Of a DNA stretch of 13,408 nt, positions 12,048 to 13,408 are shown piece by piece (the first letter of the stretch is position 1; each line of letters begins with the position of its first letter). The position numbers were made by a program, and so were the translations under genes. The notes below the pieces were generated by a model. The model made no database searches. It was not told the DNA's origin and saw nothing but the letters and a program-made list of their open reading frames with translations. This stretch comes from DATCKG01 sp036562385 (GTDB taxonomy: Bacteria; Bacillota; Sulfobacillia; Symbiobacteriales; Symbiobacteriaceae), in NCBI GenBank assembly GCA_036562385.1, contig DATCKG010000022.1, forward strand, positions 1 to 13,408. Direction: 5' to 3'.

Positions 12048-13408
12048 ATGGCGGCCAAGCCTGCCGATGGCGAGGAAGTGGACGCTGTGGGCCTGCTTAC
12101 CAGCACACTGGATCTGACCGTACTCATCCTGATGTTCCTGCCGAATGTTGTCTTTCTGGCCTTTCTCTTTGGGGTCGCCGTGTATGTATGGCACGGCGTT
12201 CGCTCGTGGTGTCAGCAAGCAACAGGTCCCTGGCGAGAGCGTCTCGTTTTGCCGGCACTCTTTACGCTTTATTGGTTTCTGGTGACCTATACGATTCATA
12301 CGGATGTGATCCAGAAATGGGAAGGGGCTCCTGCCTCTTTGCCGTGGCTGCTGCTGACCCTGGGCTTCGTGGTATACCTGACCGACCTGCGCCGCCCCCG
12401 GTTTTGGGCCTTGTTTTACGGCGCGGCAGAGCTGGTTTACACCCTTACGGAGCAGTTTGGCCACCGGCTCTTGCTGGGCCGGGAGATGTTTGTGCCCACC
12501 GGCACTTGGGCCGCGATGGTGCTCTTTGCGGTGGTAGCGGGCGCGGCCGCAGGCGTGATGGCTTTTGCGGTGCACTTTCTGGCGGGGCTGTTTCTCAAGC
12601 TGTGGGAGGACAACCCCTTTTTTTGGAAGGGGTCCGCGGGCGTTTTCATCTGTCTGCTGCTTGTCGGGGAGCTTTGGTATCATGCTCCTGCGCTGGCGGC
12701 GGCCGGTTTTACGCAGTACGTCGTTCCAGCTGGCTGCCTGCTGATTCTGCTGGGCGCCGCGTTTGGCTACGGGGCTACCTGCGAGTATTGCGACGCACCG
12801 CTTGTGAAGACGGCAGCCAATCCTGCCGCCGAAGGGGCGGTTCTGCTGCGGTGGCCATTTTTGCGGGCTGGACGGGCTCGCAGGGAAGAGGCCGCACAGG
12901 AAGAGCAGCGGGAGCTTCAGCGCCGGGTGCGGGACGCACTCAAAGAACTTCGACACCATGGGTTTTTGCTGCTGAGCGGCGTGCGGGTGCTGGGTGTCTG
13001 GGAGGCGGAGATTGATCATCTGCTCATGGGGCCCAATGGCCTCTGGGTCATTGACGCGAGAAACGGCCCCGGACGGGGCCGCACAAGAGCACGGATGGGA
13101 TGGTTTCGGCATGGTGGGCGCCGCCGCGCCGGGGCGCACGGGACCTTGGGCTCGGATCCGGACCAGCAGATACGGGATCTGAAGGCGTTCTTGCAGCGGT
13201 ACATCGGAGACCTGGCGGACCAGATCAGCTTCCACTATCTTGCCTGCACGTGTCATGATAATCAGCTAGCCTGGTCGCACGGATCCGGGGAGTTTCGGGA
13301 GCTGCCTCCCGCACAGGTGCGGGCGCAGATCCTTCGGGCGCCCGGGACCAACCCGCTGCCGCGGGAGATGTACCCGCGGATCATGATCCTCCTGCTTCGG
13401 GAGACGGT
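12048..13408 (+). CDS. Polytopic membrane protein with C-terminal NERD-like nuclease-related domain, cut by window end
   Basis: The frame is open from ATG 12048 (GGAGGGG at 12031-12037, 10 bases upstream) to the window end: 453 codons without a stop. Residues 20-240 hold about seven hydrophobic segments (near 22-48, 66-83, 98-111, 118-132, 152-186, 197-210 and 225-241). A CEYC pair (245-248) follows, then a strongly charged, probably coiled-coil helix (about 272-302). After this comes FLLLSGVRVLGVWEAEIDH (306-324), then GPNGLWVIDARNG (328-340). This matches the core of the NERD domain, in which EIDH and a later E-x-K motif form a PD-(D/E)xK-like nuclease site. Here the second motif is D336-A337-R338, so the catalytic lysine is replaced. 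The remaining 110 residues continue with HYLACTCHDNQ and are unrecognised. Function unknown. Confidence 0.75.
   Translation, partial: MAAKPADGEEVDAVGLLTSTLDLTVLILMFLPNVVFLAFLFGVAVYVWHGVRSWCQQATGPWRERLVLPALFTLYWFLVTYTIHTDVIQKWEGAPASLPWLLLTLGFVVYLTDLRRPRFWALFYGAAELVYTLTEQFGHRLLLGREMFVPTGTWAAMVLFAVVAGAAAGVMAFAVHFLAGLFLKLWEDNPFFWKGSAGVFICLLLVGELWYHAPALAAAGFTQYVVPAGCLLILLGAAFGYGATCEYCDAPLVKTAANPAAEGAVLLRWPFLRAGRARREEAAQEEQRELQRRVRDALKELRHHGFLLLSGVRVLGVWEAEIDHLLMGPNGLWVIDARNGPGRGRTRARMGWFRHGGRRRAGAHGTLGSDPDQQIRDLKAFLQRYIGDLADQISFHYLACTCHDNQLAWSHGSGEFRELPPAQVRAQILRAPGTNPLPREMYPRIMILLLRET

Noticed and set aside
12188..13015. Plus-strand open frame of about 275 codons inside the NERD gene
   Set aside because: It is an alternative frame of the membrane-NERD gene; its Gly/Arg/Ala-rich product has no domain and its start lacks a ribosome site.
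11841..13256. Long minus-strand open frame (about 470 codons) opposite the SIS end and NERD gene
   Set aside because: It is Gln/Pro/Arg/His-rich with no recognisable domain, and it covers a terminator and the antisense of a plus-strand frame that has a good ribosome site, membrane helices and a NERD-like core.
1..13408. CRISPR array, tRNA, rRNA or riboswitch
   Set aside because: No regularly spaced repeats, cloverleaf-like sequence or known aptamer motifs were seen; the gaps hold only the terminators and regulatory candidates listed.

Overview
The window is GC-rich DNA that reads like a high-GC Gram-positive (Firmicute-type) chromosome. The genes have near-perfect AGGAGG-type ribosome binding sites, frequent GTG and TTG starts, intrinsic terminators made of GC stems with T-runs, a PRD-type PTS regulator, and a DesK/LiaS-like sensor next to an ABC-2 exporter. 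A Symbiobacterium-like organism would fit, but this is inference from style and gene families, not an identification.

Layout. (1) 1-437: the 3' end of an IS21-type (IstA) transposase gene. It decays into frame-broken sequence with no IstB gene after it, so it is a mobile-element remnant. (2) 438-2335, minus strand: a response regulator and a NarL/DesK-type histidine kinase, overlapping by 4 nt. (3) 2461-4142, plus strand: divergent from the kinase, an ABC-2 ATPase and its permease. The 125-bp divergent gap carries three GTACGA direct repeats, a candidate operator. (4) 4386-5781: a small lipoprotein gene with its own consensus-like promoter, then a DUF998-like membrane protein gene, each followed by an intrinsic terminator. 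(5) 5978-11844: a five-gene catabolic cluster. It encodes an MtlR-like PTS regulator (HTH, two PRDs, EIIB and EIIA domains), an UlaA-type EIIC, a free EIIB, a NagA-type N-acetylhexosamine-6-phosphate deacetylase and a UPF0309-type SIS sugar-phosphate protein. It ends at a strong terminator. (6) 12048-window end: a polytopic membrane protein with a C-terminal NERD-like domain, cut by the window edge.

How it works together. The kinase and regulator probably sense a membrane or envelope condition and control the divergent exporter. The PTS cluster looks like uptake and phosphorylation of an N-acetylated amino sugar, then deacetylation (NagA) and a further isomerase-like or lyase-like step (SIS). 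The ascorbate-type IIC is therefore probably not an ascorbate transporter: no UlaG/D/E/F-like enzymes are present and the enzymes that are present are amino-sugar enzymes. The only EIIA in the cluster is the C-terminal domain of the regulator, which raises the possibility that one protein both controls the operon and feeds phosphate to the transporter. The most unusual items are this regulator/EIIA arrangement with a histidine-less PRD1, and the membrane-NERD protein with a substituted nuclease motif.
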